DNA of 64,000 bases from Fibrobacterota bacterium (GCA_023436145.1 JAEZKP010000095.1:124001-188000), one strand, 5' to 3'. Positions 1-9,775 are shown, counted from the first letter of the stretch. Notes: generated by a model from the letters alone, not told the origin. Program-made: numbers and translations.

Positions 1-471
1 AACAATTATGTGAAGCGTTATCTTCAAAAGGAATCTGCTGCAGTTGCATTGTTAAATATTGGGACTGAACCAATAAAGGGTACACGGGTTATCTGTGATG
101 CAGGAGAGATCTTGAAAAAAAAATGCATAGATTACATCGGCTTTATCGAGGGTAATGACTTATTGTCTGGTGAAGCAGATGTGGTTGTGTGTGATGGTTT
201 TACTGGGAATGTTCTTCTAAAAACATGTGAAAGTTTTCATGTTTTGGTTAAATCTATGTTGGGTAAAAAGTCTGAAATTATTAAAAACCATATAGCTGCA
301 TTTGATCCTGAGAATTATGGTGCTGCGCCGTTTCTGGGGATTAAAGGTACGGTGCTAAAAGCTCATGGCGGATCTTCGTCGCGTGCTATTGCTCATGCAA
401 TATTAGCTACAATCAAAGCAGTTCAGCTTGATGCAGTATGGTCAAAGTCAGCGCGACCGAAAGGTGTATAA
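1..471 (+). CDS. plsX: Phosphate acyltransferase PlsX (3' part)
   Basis: This is the C-terminal ~156 residues of PlsX; the reading frame is open from base 1, so the gene starts before the window. PlsX makes acyl-phosphate from acyl-ACP and phosphate for phospholipid synthesis. The family signatures LLNIGTEPIKGT and the block GEADVVVCDGFTGNVLLK are present. The stop at 469-471 lies 5 bases before the likely fabH start and the order plsX-fabH-fabD-fabG-acpP-fabF is the classic fatty-acid cluster, which supports the call strongly. Confidence 0.93.
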   Translation, partial: NNYVKRYLQKESAAVALLNIGTEPIKGTRVICDAGEILKKKCIDYIGFIEGNDLLSGEADVVVCDGFTGNVLLKTCESFHVLVKSMLGKKSEIIKNHIAAFDPENYGAAPFLGIKGTVLKAHGGSSSRAIAHAILATIKAVQLDAVWSKSARPKGV

Positions 472-476
472 AGATT

Positions 477-1439
477 GTGACAAATTTTAAACGTGCACAG
501 ATCGTTTCTGTCGGTACCTATGTTCCCGACAATGTTATGACCAATAAAGATCTGGAAAAGATCGTTGATACATCTGATGAATGGATTATTCAAAGAACCG
601 GTATAAGATGCAGACACATTGTACCTATGGATCAGCAGGCCAATGCGTCTGAGTTAGGTACCAAAGCTGCCAGTCTGGCTCTGAGCAGAGCGGGGATAAG
701 CCCGGAAGATGTTCATGGAATTATATGTGCCACTTTTACTCCCGATTCATTTTTTCCTTCCACTGCCTGCCGGATACAGGCTTTACTGGGATGCAAAAAT
801 GCCTTTGCTTTTGACATAAGCGCAGCCTGTGCAGGTTTCGTGTATGCGTTAACCGTGGCTAACAGTATGATTCTTTCGGGGCAGGGGAGAAATATTCTGG
901 TAGTGGGTGCAGAGTTGATCTCCAGAACTCTTGATTGGAAAGACCGTTCCACCTGTATATTATTTGGTGATGGTGCCGGTGCTGTGGTTTTGCAAGGGAC
1001 AGAGCGGGAGGATAAGGGGATAATTTCCAGTTATCTGGTAAGTGATGGAACGCAGGGGGATATTTTGGAGCTTCCTTCATGGGGTGAGAGCCGCACCATG
1101 CGCATGAAAGGAAATGAAGTATTTAAACATGCTGTCAGGAATATGTCGGAAGCATCAGTTAAAGCTTTACATGCTGCAGGCTTGAGTTTGGAAGATGTGG
1201 ATTTTCTTATTCCGCACCAGGCAAATATCCGCATTATTCAGGCTGTTTCCCAAAATCTGAATATACCATCCAGTAAAGTCGTTTCAAATCTGGAGAGATA
1301 TGGTAATACATCCTCTGCTTCGATACCGATTGCTTTAGACGAAGTGTGGAGCAAGGGAGAAATCAGTGAAGGAAAGAGGGTTCTAATCACTGCTCTGGGT
1401 GGTGGTTTAGTGGCAGGCAGTGCAGTTATTCGCTTTTAA
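477..1439 (+). CDS. fabH: 3-oxoacyl-ACP synthase III (FabH)
   Basis: Starts fatty-acid chains by condensing acetyl-CoA (or a branched primer) with malonyl-ACP. The Cys-His-Asn triad is visible: Cys in DISAACAGF (about residue 118), His in PHQANIR and Asn in ERYGNTSSAS. I chose the GTG at 477 because AAGGTG lies about 10 bases upstream and the protein then begins close to the family start; an ATG at 438 would add 13 residues, overlap plsX and has no clear ribosome site. About 320 residues, normal for the family. Part of the fab operon. Confidence 0.93.
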   Translation: MTNFKRAQIVSVGTYVPDNVMTNKDLEKIVDTSDEWIIQRTGIRCRHIVPMDQQANASELGTKAASLALSRAGISPEDVHGIICATFTPDSFFPSTACRIQALLGCKNAFAFDISAACAGFVYALTVANSMILSGQGRNILVVGAELISRTLDWKDRSTCILFGDGAGAVVLQGTEREDKGIISSYLVSDGTQGDILELPSWGESRTMRMKGNEVFKHAVRNMSEASVKALHAAGLSLEDVDFLIPHQANIRIIQAVSQNLNIPSSKVVSNLERYGNTSSASIPIALDEVWSKGEISEGKRVLITALGGGLVAGSAVIRF

Positions 1440-1462
1440 AACGTTTTAATAACGGAGTGTAT

Positions 1463-2386
1463 ATGAAATTCACGTTTTTATATCCCGGGCAGGGATCGCA
1501 GTCAGTAGGGATGGGAAAGGACCTTTGTGATACTTTTGAAGTCGCCAGAAACAGATTCCAATTGGCAGATGAGATTCTGGGACGTAATCTGTCCACCATT
1601 ATCTTTAATGGCCCACCGGAGGAATTGACTGCCACTCAGAATACCCAGCCTGCACTCTTCACTGTTGAAGCCGCAATCACCGATATTCTTGGAGAGAAAG
1701 GGATTACCCCTGTTTTCACTGCCGGGCATTCTTTAGGAGAATACAGTGCACTTTACGGGGCAAAGGTACTTTCTTTTGAGGATGCATTAAGAGCGGTAGC
1801 CACCAGAGGCGCATTGATGGCAGCTGCAGGAAAAAGCAGGCCAGGGACTATGGCTGCGGTAATCGGGCTCAATAAAGAGAAAATTGCAGATGTCCTTAAA
1901 ACAGTGACTTCCGGTATTGTGGTTTCTGCAAATGAAAACACCCCGGAACAGACTGTTATATCCGGAGAGGTTGCGGCAGTCAATGAAGCTTGTGAAAAAC
2001 TTAAAGCTGCCGGCGCTAAGCGGGCAATGATTTTACCGGTAAGTGGTGCTTTCCATTCACCTCTTATGCAAAGTGCAGCTGATGAATTCAAAGATGTTCT
2101 GGATTCGCTTACTTTTTCAGCGCCGGTTTGTCCGGTGATAGCTAATGTTACAGCAAAGCCTGAAACAGATCCTCAAATACTCAAGGGATTATTGGTGAAG
2201 CAGTTGATTTCTCCGGTTCGCTGGGTGGAGTCGATGATTGCCCTGAGCGGACTGGATTTTGGCTGTTGTGTTGAAACTGGTCCGGGGAGTGTACTAAAAG
2301 GATTAGCCAAAAAATGTAGTGACTCATTGAATGTTGTTCCTAGTGATACTGCTACAAACATATATTCTCTGCTAACTAATTCCTGA
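1463..2386 (+). CDS. fabD: Malonyl-CoA:ACP transacylase (FabD)
   Basis: Loads malonyl groups onto acyl carrier protein. The N-terminal FLYPGQGSQ, the nucleophile elbow GHSLGEY and the ANVTAKP stretch are family signatures; length (about 307 residues) is normal. The ATG at 1463 has ACGGAG six bases upstream, better than the GTG at 1457 which lies inside that ribosome site. Twenty-three bases after fabH and twenty-two before fabG, so co-transcribed. Confidence 0.94.
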   Translation: MKFTFLYPGQGSQSVGMGKDLCDTFEVARNRFQLADEILGRNLSTIIFNGPPEELTATQNTQPALFTVEAAITDILGEKGITPVFTAGHSLGEYSALYGAKVLSFEDALRAVATRGALMAAAGKSRPGTMAAVIGLNKEKIADVLKTVTSGIVVSANENTPEQTVISGEVAAVNEACEKLKAAGAKRAMILPVSGAFHSPLMQSAADEFKDVLDSLTFSAPVCPVIANVTAKPETDPQILKGLLVKQLISPVRWVESMIALSGLDFGCCVETGPGSVLKGLAKKCSDSLNVVPSDTATNIYSLLTNS

Positions 2387-2408
2387 ATTCTGTGATAAGG
2401 AGCTTGTG

Positions 2409-3152
2409 GTGATTGATCTTTCTACTAAGTGTGCTCTGGTAACCGGGGGCGGGCGGGGTATTGGAAAAGAAATCGCGCTTCGTCTCGCTGCAGCTGGTTG
2501 TGATGTGGCAATAAGTGACCTTGATTTAGCAACTGCAAATGAGACTGCAGCTGAAGTTGAGAAGCTTGGACGTAAATGCTTAGCTATAAGAGCTGATGTT
2601 TCCAACTCAGCAGATGTAGAGGCGATGTTTAAGACTTTCCTGGAGAGCTTTGAAAAGATAGATATCCTGGTTAACAATGCTGGAATTACCAGGGATGGGC
2701 TTCTGGTACGTATGAAAGAAAGCGACTGGGATCTGGTGTTGAATATAAATCTTAAAAGCGCGTTTCTTTGTTGCAAAGAGGCAGCTAGGCCGATGATGAA
2801 AGCCAGGGGTGGTAAAATCGTAAATATTGCTTCTGTCATTGGATTAATGGGTAATGCAGGGCAGGCCAATTACTCTGCTTCCAAGGCAGGTTTAATCGGT
2901 TTGACCAAGACTCTGGCCAGAGAGTTTGCCAGCCGCTCTATAAATGTAAATGCTGTTGCTCCAGGTTTTATTAAAACTGCCATGACGGATAAGCTTTCCG
3001 ATGCAGATAAACAGAAAATGTCCAGCCAGATTCCGCTTCAGGTCCTGGGGACGCCGCAGGATGTAGCTAATGCGGTGTTGTTCTTAAGCTCTCCACTTGC
3101 AGACTATATTACCGGACAGGTTTTGACTGTTGATGGCGGACTTGTCATGTGA
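2409..3152 (+). CDS. fabG: 3-oxoacyl-ACP reductase (FabG)
   Basis: NADPH-dependent reductase of the elongation cycle, short-chain dehydrogenase family. It shows the Rossmann motif TGGGRGIGKE, the NNAG motif and the catalytic Ser...YxxxK in SASKAG with the preceding Tyr, and ends in the typical VDGG. Two GTG codons occur in tandem (2406 and 2409); AAGGAG at 2397-2402 fits the second one better. Part of the fab operon. Confidence 0.94.
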   Translation: MIDLSTKCALVTGGGRGIGKEIALRLAAAGCDVAISDLDLATANETAAEVEKLGRKCLAIRADVSNSADVEAMFKTFLESFEKIDILVNNAGITRDGLLVRMKESDWDLVLNINLKSAFLCCKEAARPMMKARGGKIVNIASVIGLMGNAGQANYSASKAGLIGLTKTLAREFASRSINVNAVAPGFIKTAMTDKLSDADKQKMSSQIPLQVLGTPQDVANAVLFLSSPLADYITGQVLTVDGGLVM

Positions 3153-3216
3153 TATGAATATAAACATTTTAATTTTTTATTGAAAACCCTTGTATTAATT
3201 TCGAAAGGAGTGCATT

Positions 3217-3450
3217 GTGAGTGACATGGAAAACAAAGTAAAGCAGATCATTGCTGAGAAACTTGGAGTAAGTGAAGATAAAGTCAATCCTCAGGCTTCA
3301 TTTGTTGATGATCTGGGTGCTGATTCTCTTGACCAGGTTGAATTGATCATGGCTTTTGAAGATGCTTTTGATGTGGAAATTCCCGATGAAGATGCAGAGA
3401 AACTCAAAAGCGTTAAGGATGCTTTGGATTATCTTTCCAAAAAGGTATAA
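3217..3450 (+). CDS. acpP: Acyl carrier protein
   Basis: Small acidic carrier (77 residues) of fatty-acid intermediates. The phosphopantetheine attachment site is Ser37 in the GADSLD motif. GTG start at 3217 with AAGGAG six bases upstream. It lies between fabG and fabF as in many bacteria. Confidence 0.97.
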   Translation: MSDMENKVKQIIAEKLGVSEDKVNPQASFVDDLGADSLDQVELIMAFEDAFDVEIPDEDAEKLKSVKDALDYLSKKV

Positions 3451-3458
3451 TCTCTCTT

Positions 3459-3498
3459 CCCCCCGGTCACTAAACTGTGACTGGGTGGGATAATTTTT
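3459..3498 (+). terminator. Possible intrinsic terminator or attenuator after acpP
   Basis: CCCCGGTCAC (3461-3470) pairs with GTGACTGGG (3476-3484) with one G-U pair and a six-base loop; a short T run follows after a few bases (3494-3498). The separation between stem and T run makes it a weak terminator; it could give acpP a higher transcript level than fabF, which is inference. Confidence 0.45.
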
Positions 3499-3538
3499 AT
3501 GCCTGATTTTTCCATACTATTTATTAACGGGGCCAATA

Positions 3539-4795
3539 ATGTCAAGAAGAGTAGTGGTTACCGGTCTTGGGGTGACCAGTCCGGTGGGCAATGATATCGA
3601 TTCTTTCTGGAACGCTCTCTGTTCCGGAGTTTGTGGTATTGATAAAGTTACAAGTTTTGATACCTCTGATTATCCTACAAAAATCGCTGGAGAAGTAAAG
3701 GACATTGATTTCAGCCAGTATGTTGATCCAAAAGAAGTGAAAAGAACTGACCGGGTTATCCTTCTGGGGTTGGTAGCTGCGGAGAAAGCGGTTAAGGATT
3801 CCGGACTTGATCTTTCCAGTGTCAATCTGGAAAGATGTGGTGTTGTCGTTGGTTCCGGTATCGGTGGGATGTCTACTCTTGAAACCGAACACTCAAAGCT
3901 GATAGAGAGAGGCCCTGGCAGAGTTTCTCCATTTCTTATTCCTATGATGATTCCAGATATGCCTGCAGGGCGTATCTCGATGAATTATGGTTTTAGAGGG
4001 CCTAATTATGCTGTTGTCAGTGCCTGTGCATCGGCAGCCCATTCACTGGGCGATGCTTTTATGCTTATTAAATCAGGACTTGCAGATGTAATAATGGCCG
4101 GTGGAACCGAAGCAGTTGTCACTCCCTTGGCTTTTGCAGGTTTCTGCTCCATGAAAGCTATGTCAACCAGAAATGAAAATCCCAAAAAAGCCAGTTCCCC
4201 GTTTGATCTGAAAAGAGACGGATTTATTATGGGTGAAGGTGCAGGGATGATAATTCTGGAAAGTCTGGAACATGCTCTTGCCCGTAAAGCTAAAATCTAT
4301 GGTGAAATGGTGGGCTATGGAGCTTCCGGTGATGCTCATCACCTTTCTGCTCCTGCACCTGAAGGGGCCGGGGCCCAGATAGCCATAAAAATGGCGCTGG
4401 CTTCTGCATCACTGCAACCCTCCGATATAGATTATATTAATGCACATGGTACTTCCACTCCGCTAAATGACAAATATGAGTCCTGTGCTATCAAAAAAGT
4501 CTTTGGGGAACATGTGGATAAATTACATATCAGTTCTACCAAATCCATGACAGGCCATTTACTGGGGGCATCCGGAGCTATTGAATTTATTGCATCTGTT
4601 CTTGCTGTCAGAGATGGAATCATTCCTCCGACTATCAACTACGAAGATCCTGATCCTGAATGCGATCTTAATTATACACCTAATACTGCAGTTAAAAAAC
4701 CGCTCAGGTATGCATTAAGTAATTCATTCGGTTTCGGGGGCCACAACGCATGTCTGGCTGTTGGCAAATATGAAACCCCTGAAGCTGGCAACTGA
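3539..4795 (+). CDS. fabF: 3-oxoacyl-ACP synthase II (FabF)
   Basis: Elongating condensing enzyme. The Cys-His-His triad is visible: Cys about residue 163 in SACASA, His in NAHGTSTPLND and His in MTGHLLGASG, with the C-terminal FGFGGHNA loop. 418 residues, normal length. The 3' end overlaps the start of rnc by 26 bases, indicating translational coupling. Confidence 0.95.
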   Translation: MSRRVVVTGLGVTSPVGNDIDSFWNALCSGVCGIDKVTSFDTSDYPTKIAGEVKDIDFSQYVDPKEVKRTDRVILLGLVAAEKAVKDSGLDLSSVNLERCGVVVGSGIGGMSTLETEHSKLIERGPGRVSPFLIPMMIPDMPAGRISMNYGFRGPNYAVVSACASAAHSLGDAFMLIKSGLADVIMAGGTEAVVTPLAFAGFCSMKAMSTRNENPKKASSPFDLKRDGFIMGEGAGMIILESLEHALARKAKIYGEMVGYGASGDAHHLSAPAPEGAGAQIAIKMALASASLQPSDIDYINAHGTSTPLNDKYESCAIKKVFGEHVDKLHISSTKSMTGHLLGASGAIEFIASVLAVRDGIIPPTINYEDPDPECDLNYTPNTAVKKPLRYALSNSFGFGGHNACLAVGKYETPEAGN

Positions 4796-5582
4796 TTTCT
4801 TTAAATCAGTTCTCAGAACTGTAAGAAGAGAAAAACCCGAAGGGTCTATCGATACTCTGCAAAAGAAGCTGGGATATCGATTTACCTCTTCTGATCTTCT
4901 TAAGCAGGCTCTTACTCATAAATCCGCAAGTGCACCGGATGATATTAAAGGGCTGCTTTCAAACGAACGCCTGGAATTTCTGGGTGATGCCGTTCTTAAT
5001 TGTCTGGTAACTGAACATCTGTATCTCACAAATCCGGATAAAAGTGAAGGACAATTGTCAAAAATCAAATCTCTGATTGTAAGCAGGAAAATCCTGGGGG
5101 AAGTCGCTCTTTCTCTGGATCTGGGTTCTTATCTCATTTTCGGGCTCTCAGAGGTTAAGGCAGGGGGAAAAAACCGCCAGTCCACCATCTCCAATGCATT
5201 TGAAGCTCTCATCGGAGCATTATATCTGGATGGAGGTTTGGGTGTGGTAAGAGAAATTCTGCGGAAATATCTTTTTTCCCGCATTGCAGAATTTCTTAAG
5301 GATGAACGTAATATAAACTATAAGAGTAAAATTCTGGAGCTGGCACAAAAAGATGGATTCGGAATTCCCCGCTATACTACCATCTCGTCTTCAGGTCCGG
5401 ATCATGCCAAAGAATTCAGAGTACGTATCGACATCGCAGGGATCCCCCGTGGTGAGGGGTGCGGACCTAATAAAAAAATTGCCCAGCAGAATGCAGCGCA
5501 AATAGCAACTTTAAACTATAGTAAAGAAGAGATCTTGTCTCGACTCAAAGGAGAAGTTAAGGATGAATTACTTTCTGACTGA
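4770..5582 (+). CDS. rnc: Ribonuclease III
   Basis: Double-strand RNA endonuclease for rRNA and mRNA processing. The RNase III signature NERLEFLGDAVL is intact with its Glu and Asp metal ligands, the second acidic motif is in SNAFEALIGALYLDGG, and a C-terminal dsRNA-binding domain (about residues 195-265) with PNKKIAQQNAA is present. ATG at 4770 is preferred; a TTG at 4761 is in frame. It overlaps fabF upstream and the acyl-CoA dehydrogenase gene downstream (20 bases). fab-rnc linkage is common. Confidence 0.93.
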   Translation: MKPLKLATDFFKSVLRTVRREKPEGSIDTLQKKLGYRFTSSDLLKQALTHKSASAPDDIKGLLSNERLEFLGDAVLNCLVTEHLYLTNPDKSEGQLSKIKSLIVSRKILGEVALSLDLGSYLIFGLSEVKAGGKNRQSTISNAFEALIGALYLDGGLGVVREILRKYLFSRIAEFLKDERNINYKSKILELAQKDGFGIPRYTTISSSGPDHAKEFRVRIDIAGIPRGEGCGPNKKIAQQNAAQIATLNYSKEEILSRLKGEVKDELLSD

Positions 5583-6717
5583 AGAACAGCAGATGATAGT
5601 GGAAACTGCCAGAGAAATTGCCCAGAAAAAAATCATTCCGGTGCGGGAAAAATATGACCATGAGGGTATTTTCCCATGGGATGTGGTAAATGCGCTGGCC
5701 GAGGTAGATTTATGCGGGCTTTATATTCCTCAGGAATATGGTGGCTTTGGCGGTGGGGTTTTCGAGTTGTGCCTTGCAGTAGAGGAACTCTCAAAAGCCT
5801 GTGGTGGTATCTCTCTGGCCATGGCTGCAACCGCGCTGGGAACTTTCCCCATTCTGCTTTTTGCTAATGAAGAACAGAAGAAAAAATATTTGCCACCTAT
5901 AGCCACCGGAAAAAAACTGGCTGCTTTCGGGTTGACCGAAGCTAATGCCGGCTCTGATGCCATAGGCATGATGAAGACTACTGCCAAACTGGAAGGTGAT
6001 CACTACGTGCTCAATGGTACAAAGCAGTGGATCACCAATGGTGAAAATGCTGAAATCTATACTGTATTGGCGGTTACAAATCCTGCACGTGGTGCTCGCG
6101 GAGTGAGCGCTTTTATTGTGGAAAAAGGTACTCCCGGTTTCACTTTCGGAAAGCATGAAGATAAGATGGGAATTCGTGCTTCAAGTACCACTGAACTGGT
6201 ATTTCAGGACTGTAAGATTCCTAAGGAAAATCTCCTGGGCAAAGAGGGAATGGGTGCTATAATAACTATTAACACTTTAAATTATTCCAGACCCGGCGTG
6301 GGTTCCCAGGCTTTGGGTATTGCTGCGGGTGCGCTGGATGATGCACTTGCATATTCCCGTCAGAGAGTACAGTTTGGTGCACCAATCTCCTCTTTTCAGG
6401 CTGTGCAGCATATGCTGGCCAATATGGCTACTGAAATCGAAGCAGCAAGGGCATTGCTTTATGCTACTGCCAAAACTATCGATGCCGGTGAGAAAAGGTT
6501 TGCCAAGGAATCTGCAATGTCGAAACTTTTCTGTTCTGATGTGGCTATGAGAGTGACTGTGGATGCTCTTCAGGTAATGGGTGGCTATGGTTATATGCGT
6601 GAGTATCCGATGGAAAAACGGATGAGAGATGCAAAAATCACCCAGATCTACGAGGGTACAAATCAGATACAGAGAAATGAAATTGCTTTGCAATTGATTA
6701 AAGGTGCCTCTGCATAA
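5563..6717 (+). CDS. Acyl-CoA dehydrogenase
   Basis: FAD-dependent oxidation of an acyl-CoA thioester. The protein (384 residues) has all three domains: helical N terminus, the beta domain with GLTEANAGSD and KQWITNGE, and the C-terminal helical domain with QVMGGYGYMREYPMEK and the YEGTNQIQR motif near the end, which carries the catalytic Glu position of short-chain enzymes. The start overlaps rnc by 20 bases. Its place at the end of a fatty-acid operon is notable, but the substrate (butyryl-CoA or other) cannot be told from sequence. No etfAB genes are in the window. Confidence 0.92.
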   Translation: MNYFLTEEQQMIVETAREIAQKKIIPVREKYDHEGIFPWDVVNALAEVDLCGLYIPQEYGGFGGGVFELCLAVEELSKACGGISLAMAATALGTFPILLFANEEQKKKYLPPIATGKKLAAFGLTEANAGSDAIGMMKTTAKLEGDHYVLNGTKQWITNGENAEIYTVLAVTNPARGARGVSAFIVEKGTPGFTFGKHEDKMGIRASSTTELVFQDCKIPKENLLGKEGMGAIITINTLNYSRPGVGSQALGIAAGALDDALAYSRQRVQFGAPISSFQAVQHMLANMATEIEAARALLYATAKTIDAGEKRFAKESAMSKLFCSDVAMRVTVDALQVMGGYGYMREYPMEKRMRDAKITQIYEGTNQIQRNEIALQLIKGASA

Positions 6718-6723
6718 CCATAA

Positions 6724-6755
6724 AAGGAGGCGTTAAACCGCCTCCTTCTGTTTTT
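6724..6755 (+). terminator. Intrinsic terminator of the fab operon
   Basis: Perfect 9-bp stem AAGGAGGCG/CGCCTCCTT with a six-base loop, followed by a T run (6751-6755), seven bases after the acyl-CoA dehydrogenase stop. Confidence 0.92.
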
Positions 6756-6821
6756 ATATACCTCCTTCCGACCAAGTTTTATATTTCACCTGAATAAGCA
6801 GTTCTACCAGCGGAGCCGACT

Positions 6822-7502
6822 TTGAATTCCAGAAAAATTGAAATCGCCCCATCCATATTTTCCGCCGATTTCCGTCAGTTGGAGCGTGAAGTGAAGACCG
6901 CTCAGGATTGTGGAGCCGATAGAATACACTGCGATGTTATGGATGGACATTTTGTGCCGAACATCTCTTTTGGACCCATGGTGATAGAAGCAGTAAAAAA
7001 AAGTGTTTCGATTCCGCTGGATGTACATCTGATGATCTCTGAGCCACAGAAATATATCGACCAGTTTTGCCATGCCGGCTCAGATATTCTCACTTTTCAT
7101 GCTGAAGCCGATTTGGAGATTCCGGATGTTTTAATGAGAATTAAAAAACACGGAGTCAAAACCGGGATAACGGTTAATCCGGATAAACCGGTTGATCTTT
7201 TTCTGGAACACCTTAAGGATATTGATCAGGTATTAATAATGACCGTTTTTGCCGGTTTTGGTGGACAGAAATTTATCCCTTCCATGCTTCAGAAAATTAA
7301 AGATGTCTCCATCGAGATCTCCCGTCAAGATCATTTAATTGATCTACAAGTCGATGGTGGCATTAATGATCAGACTGCAGCATTATGTGCTGAGAATGGT
7401 GCTAATGTTTTTGTTGCCGGAAGCTATATTTTCAGTGCAACAGATTATAAAGTCCCCATTGGAGCAATTCGAAATGCTGCGCAAAATCATCTTAAATTTT
7501 AA
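6822..7502 (+). CDS. rpe: Ribulose-phosphate 3-epimerase
   Basis: Interconverts ribulose-5-P and xylulose-5-P. TIM-barrel signatures are present: SIFSADF, CDVMDGHFVPN with the metal-binding Asp and His, DVHLMI, VFAGFGGQKF and QVDGGI. The TTG start at 6822 is supported by GGAG six bases upstream and by the family N terminus. The 3' end overlaps the next gene by 29 bases. Confidence 0.95.
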   Translation: MNSRKIEIAPSIFSADFRQLEREVKTAQDCGADRIHCDVMDGHFVPNISFGPMVIEAVKKSVSIPLDVHLMISEPQKYIDQFCHAGSDILTFHAEADLEIPDVLMRIKKHGVKTGITVNPDKPVDLFLEHLKDIDQVLIMTVFAGFGGQKFIPSMLQKIKDVSIEISRQDHLIDLQVDGGINDQTAALCAENGANVFVAGSYIFSATDYKVPIGAIRNAAQNHLKF

Positions 7503-8556
7503 AAAAACAGTTCTCCAGGTCTCCTTTTTCTCAATTTTGTCACTTCTGTTCTGTTTCTGTCAGTCAGACCCCCCTCTGTTTACTGAATCCCCTTATGCCG
7601 ATAAAGCAGAATTTGAGAGCGTTTGGCAATTTATCAAGGCATTCAGTATTTATCAGGACAGCAGCATCTATCAGGGCAGAATTCCGGAAAACCCGTTTAT
7701 CTTCAGCCGTCCGGAAGAGATGTTTGACTGGTTAGCGGATACGCTGAAAGGCTCTCTGTACACCCATTATACCGATGCAAGTGAATATTATAAACATGGC
7801 CTTGCATCTGCTATCACCGGCAGCAGTCCTTTGGTTACCTTTAAATCGTTGACTGCTAAGACCGGGTTAATTACTATATCAACTTTTATGGGCGATAGTA
7901 TTTACCGTCAGTTTTTAGGCTGTGTCAATCAAATTCCTCCCACCTGTGAAAATCTGATTATTGACCTTCGTAGAAACACAGGGGGCTCAATCCCTGAAGT
8001 CGATTCAGTGGTCGGAGCTTTTCTTCCTGTGGGAAAAGCATATATTATGGCTCGTGAAAGAATAAGAGAGCTCAGAAGCAGTCCTATAGTAACCCGGGAC
8101 TGGCATCCATGGTACACTCATGGCGAGCATTCAGTACTTAAGGGTAAAAAGCTTATTGTATGGATGGATGGATTCACTGCGAGTGCATCGGAAATCCTGG
8201 CAGCGGCGTTAAAAGATTGTGCATCTGCCAGACTCGTAGGTTCCCGCTCCTTTGGAAAAGGGATCGGTCAGGTGATACTGATTCGCAACAAAAGACTCGA
8301 TCTTCAGATAACTTATCTGCAACTAAGAGGCATGAGTAATGCTACTGGCTATTATCATGGAACCGGATTGAAACCGGATGTGGAAATCAGCGGCGTTTCA
8401 GAAGAAGAAAAGCTCTCCTCTGTCATACGTCTATTTGAACCAATGTATACTGGTAGCATAACCATTAATTCTGTCTCATCTGTTCACAAGGAAGTTGTAC
8501 CTGCCGGTTATAAAATCATCTATGAAGACAGCCTCTGCAATTATCAGGAATTCTGA
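7474..8556 (+). CDS. S41-family (C-terminal processing) peptidase, exported
   Basis: Serine peptidase of the tail-specific protease family. The catalytic Ser (about residue 237) sits in FTASASEIL and the Lys (about 262) in SRSFGKGIGQ, the usual spacing of 25. The N terminus is a hydrophobic export signal followed by CQS, so it may be a lipoprotein, although the lipobox is poor. No PDZ domain is obvious; at 360 residues it resembles short, C-terminal-substrate type S41 proteins. The ATG at 7474 lies inside rpe and has GGAG nine bases upstream. Substrate unknown. Confidence 0.85.
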   Translation: MLRKIILNFKKTVLQVSFFSILSLLFCFCQSDPPLFTESPYADKAEFESVWQFIKAFSIYQDSSIYQGRIPENPFIFSRPEEMFDWLADTLKGSLYTHYTDASEYYKHGLASAITGSSPLVTFKSLTAKTGLITISTFMGDSIYRQFLGCVNQIPPTCENLIIDLRRNTGGSIPEVDSVVGAFLPVGKAYIMARERIRELRSSPIVTRDWHPWYTHGEHSVLKGKKLIVWMDGFTASASEILAAALKDCASARLVGSRSFGKGIGQVILIRNKRLDLQITYLQLRGMSNATGYYHGTGLKPDVEISGVSEEEKLSSVIRLFEPMYTGSITINSVSSVHKEVVPAGYKIIYEDSLCNYQEF

Positions 8557-8574
8557 TCTGAAAAGAAGAATGTT

Positions 8575-9717
8575 ATGCAGCAGGTAACAGTCGAAAAAAT
8601 GGTATTTGGTGGATATGGCCTTGCCCGCACTGGTTCTGGTGTGCTTTTCATTGAAAATGGCTTACCGGGTGAGGTTCTGGAAGTGGTTCCGGAATCAAAA
8701 AAGCATGATTGTACTGTAGCCAGTACGGTTAAAGTAATAGAAAGATCGCAATTGAGGAGGGAATCTCCATGCAGGTACGCAGGTTTGTGTGGAGGTTGTG
8801 ATTGGCTTTTTATCCGGTATCCTGGGCAACTGCAGTTTAAAAAAGAAATTTTTATTGACTGCCTCAGAAGAATAGGTAAACTGGAGAGTTTTCCTGATCC
8901 TGAAGTTTTTTCTTCCCCGGAATTTAATTACCGGATTAGAGCCCAGATAAAAGTGGATCAGAACGGGGTTTGCGGTTTTTTCCGCAAAAAAACCAATGAT
9001 ATCGTGGCAGTACAGCATTGCCCTCTGCTATGTGATGAAATCAATAATCTGCTCAATACCATTACCGGTAAACCGGGGTGTGTAACTAAGGGAAGCCTTA
9101 AGGTAATTTCGGGTAATGACGGTTTAACAAGCGATCCTCTTTTACCGGGCATAACTCAAAGAACTGCAACTGTCAAAGTCGGCAACTCAATATTTGAAGT
9201 AAATGGTGGGAGCTTTTTTCAGAGTAACCGGTTTTTATTGGAGAAGCTTGGCCTCTGGGCTAAGCCTCTGGTTGGAGGAGATATATGTGTCGACCTTTTC
9301 GGAGGAACCGGTTTTTTCTCTTTAATGCTTTCCGGTAACTTTAAAAGAGGGATGCTTATTGAGTCGGTAGGAGAGCAGGTTCAATCAGCCAGGAGAAATT
9401 ACAGTTCCAATGGTATATCAAGCTTTGATGCGTTTCATTGTCCTGCAGAGCAGATTCGAAGGGTAATTACCGAAAGACCGGATTTATTGATAATTGATCC
9501 TCCCAGACCCGGGCTAACCAAAAAAGCACGTGAAGAGATTGTAAAGATCAGCGCTGCCAAAATCCTTTATATCTCATGTAATCCATCAACACAGGCGCGC
9601 GATATCAATTTTTTAGTAAACCATAATGGTTACACAATAGAAAAGATGGCTCTTTTTGACCTTTATCCCAATACTCACCATCTGGAAACAGCGATACTTT
9701 TAAAAAAAAACAAATAA
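8575..9717 (+). CDS. RumA/TrmA-type RNA uracil-5 methyltransferase
   Basis: SAM-dependent methylation of a uridine in rRNA or tRNA. An N-terminal TRAM-like segment (residues 1-57) is followed by Fe-S ligands Cys66, Cys72, Cys75 and a fourth Cys in QHCPLL. The SAM site DLFGGTGFFS and the nucleophile Cys335 in YISCNPST are intact; the C terminus has the family end HHLETAILL. At 380 residues it is shorter than Escherichia RlmD. Which uridine is modified (RlmD, RlmCD or other) cannot be decided. Confidence 0.88.
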   Translation: MQQVTVEKMVFGGYGLARTGSGVLFIENGLPGEVLEVVPESKKHDCTVASTVKVIERSQLRRESPCRYAGLCGGCDWLFIRYPGQLQFKKEIFIDCLRRIGKLESFPDPEVFSSPEFNYRIRAQIKVDQNGVCGFFRKKTNDIVAVQHCPLLCDEINNLLNTITGKPGCVTKGSLKVISGNDGLTSDPLLPGITQRTATVKVGNSIFEVNGGSFFQSNRFLLEKLGLWAKPLVGGDICVDLFGGTGFFSLMLSGNFKRGMLIESVGEQVQSARRNYSSNGISSFDAFHCPAEQIRRVITERPDLLIIDPPRPGLTKKAREEIVKISAAKILYISCNPSTQARDINFLVNHNGYTIEKMALFDLYPNTHHLETAILLKKNK

Positions 9718-9775
9718 GAATTTCAGGATCAAAACCGGATACCGGATGTTGAATCCCGAGTACCGGATTTGGAAA